NCBI GenBank assembly: GCA_035269445.1
Contig: DATFJC010000039.1
Coordinates: forward strand, 1 to 5,741
Origin: DATFJC01 sp035269445
GTDB taxonomy: Bacteria; Patescibacteriota; Patescibacteriia; UBA2591; UBA6264
Direction of reading: 5' to 3'
DNA: 5,741 nt
Program-made: the position numbers and the translations under genes
Notes under the pieces: generated by a model
What the model saw: the letters and a program-made list of their open reading frames with translations, nothing else
Told to the model about the DNA's origin: nothing
The model's database searches: none
Part shown: positions 5,514 to 5,741 of the stretch, in pieces
How the letters are laid out: the number at the start of each line of letters is the position of its first letter
Position numbering within the stretch: the stretch's first letter is position 1

Positions 5514-5741
5514 ATGAAATTTAATTTACCTGAAAAAGAAAAAGAAATTCTCAAATTTTGGGAAGAAAATAATATTTTTAAAAAAACCTTAGAAAAAGAT
5601 TCTCCTAAGGGTGAATTTGTTTTTTATGATGGACCTCCTTTTGCTACTGGCTTACCTCATTATGGTCATTTAGTTGCTAGTTTAATGAAGGATGTGGTGC
5701 CAAGGTTTTTTACCATGAATGGTTATAAGGTTGAGAGAAAA
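5514..5741 (+). CDS. ileS: Isoleucine--tRNA ligase, N-terminal fragment (3' end outside window)
   Basis: This is a class I aminoacyl-tRNA synthetase that charges tRNA-Ile in the cytosol. Only the first 76 codons of what should be roughly a thousand are present. The N-terminus reads LPEKEKEILKFWEENNIFKK (5-24), then FVFYDGPPFATGLPHYGHL (35-53), in which HYGH (49-52) is the class I HIGH signature, then KDVVPRFFTMNGYKVER (59-75). The FYDGPPFATGLPHYGH wording and PRFFTMNGY are typical of the archaeal/eukaryotic-like IleRS class, also called IleS2. The E. coli-type enzyme has HDGPPYANG followed by HIGH at this place. That class is the one generally associated with natural mupirocin tolerance. The ATG at 5514 leaves a normal family N-terminus; no Shine-Dalgarno motif precedes it. 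The 15-bp gap suggests translation from the same mRNA as the two anchored proteins upstream. Confidence 0.93.
   Translation, partial: MKFNLPEKEKEILKFWEENNIFKKTLEKDSPKGEFVFYDGPPFATGLPHYGHLVASLMKDVVPRFFTMNGYKVERK

Overview
The window is AT-rich (by eye about 30% G+C). It carries compact housekeeping genes, a tRNA without an encoded CCA end, an L28 of the CxxC type, and two membrane-anchored proteins of no family I can name. The standard genetic code fits, since tryptophans are TGG and no in-frame TGA is needed. None of the starts that can be inspected has a Shine-Dalgarno motif. Together these features suggest an uncultured bacterium of the Candidate Phyla Radiation (Patescibacteria), perhaps Parcubacteria. 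The lineage is an inference from gene content and style; no marker tree was possible.

Left part (1-1391, + strand): the 3' end of rpmB (ribosomal protein L28), tRNA-Pro(GGG), and pheS (phenylalanyl-tRNA synthetase alpha subunit) lie within about 25 bp of each other and could share a transcript. pheT does not follow pheS. Instead there is a strong hairpin with A and T tracts on its two sides, placed to terminate both pheS and the convergent smpB.

Middle (1392-3175): smpB (tmRNA-binding protein, - strand) and a GT4-type glycosyltransferase (+ strand) are divergent. They are separated by 179 bp that hold a tandem array of a 27-bp unit, three full copies plus a partial one. Each full copy centres on a 10-bp palindrome.

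Right part (3176-5741, + strand): three genes are packed with gaps of 13 and 15 bp and look like one operon. They are a small single-pass membrane protein with an Sm/SH3-like segment and a Gln/Pro-rich tail, a 574-residue membrane-anchored protein with about four beta-rich Ig-like repeats outside the cell, and the 5' end of ileS. The IleRS N-terminus has the sequence style of the archaeal/eukaryotic-like (IleS2) class. A candidate promoter lies just before the first gene.

Overall the window is mainly translation (L28, tRNA-Pro, PheRS alpha, SmpB, IleRS), with three genes that probably serve the cell surface: the glycosyltransferase and the two anchored proteins. No mobile element, CRISPR array, phage gene or defence system is visible. 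The least explained parts are the pair of anchored proteins before ileS and the 27-bp repeat array.
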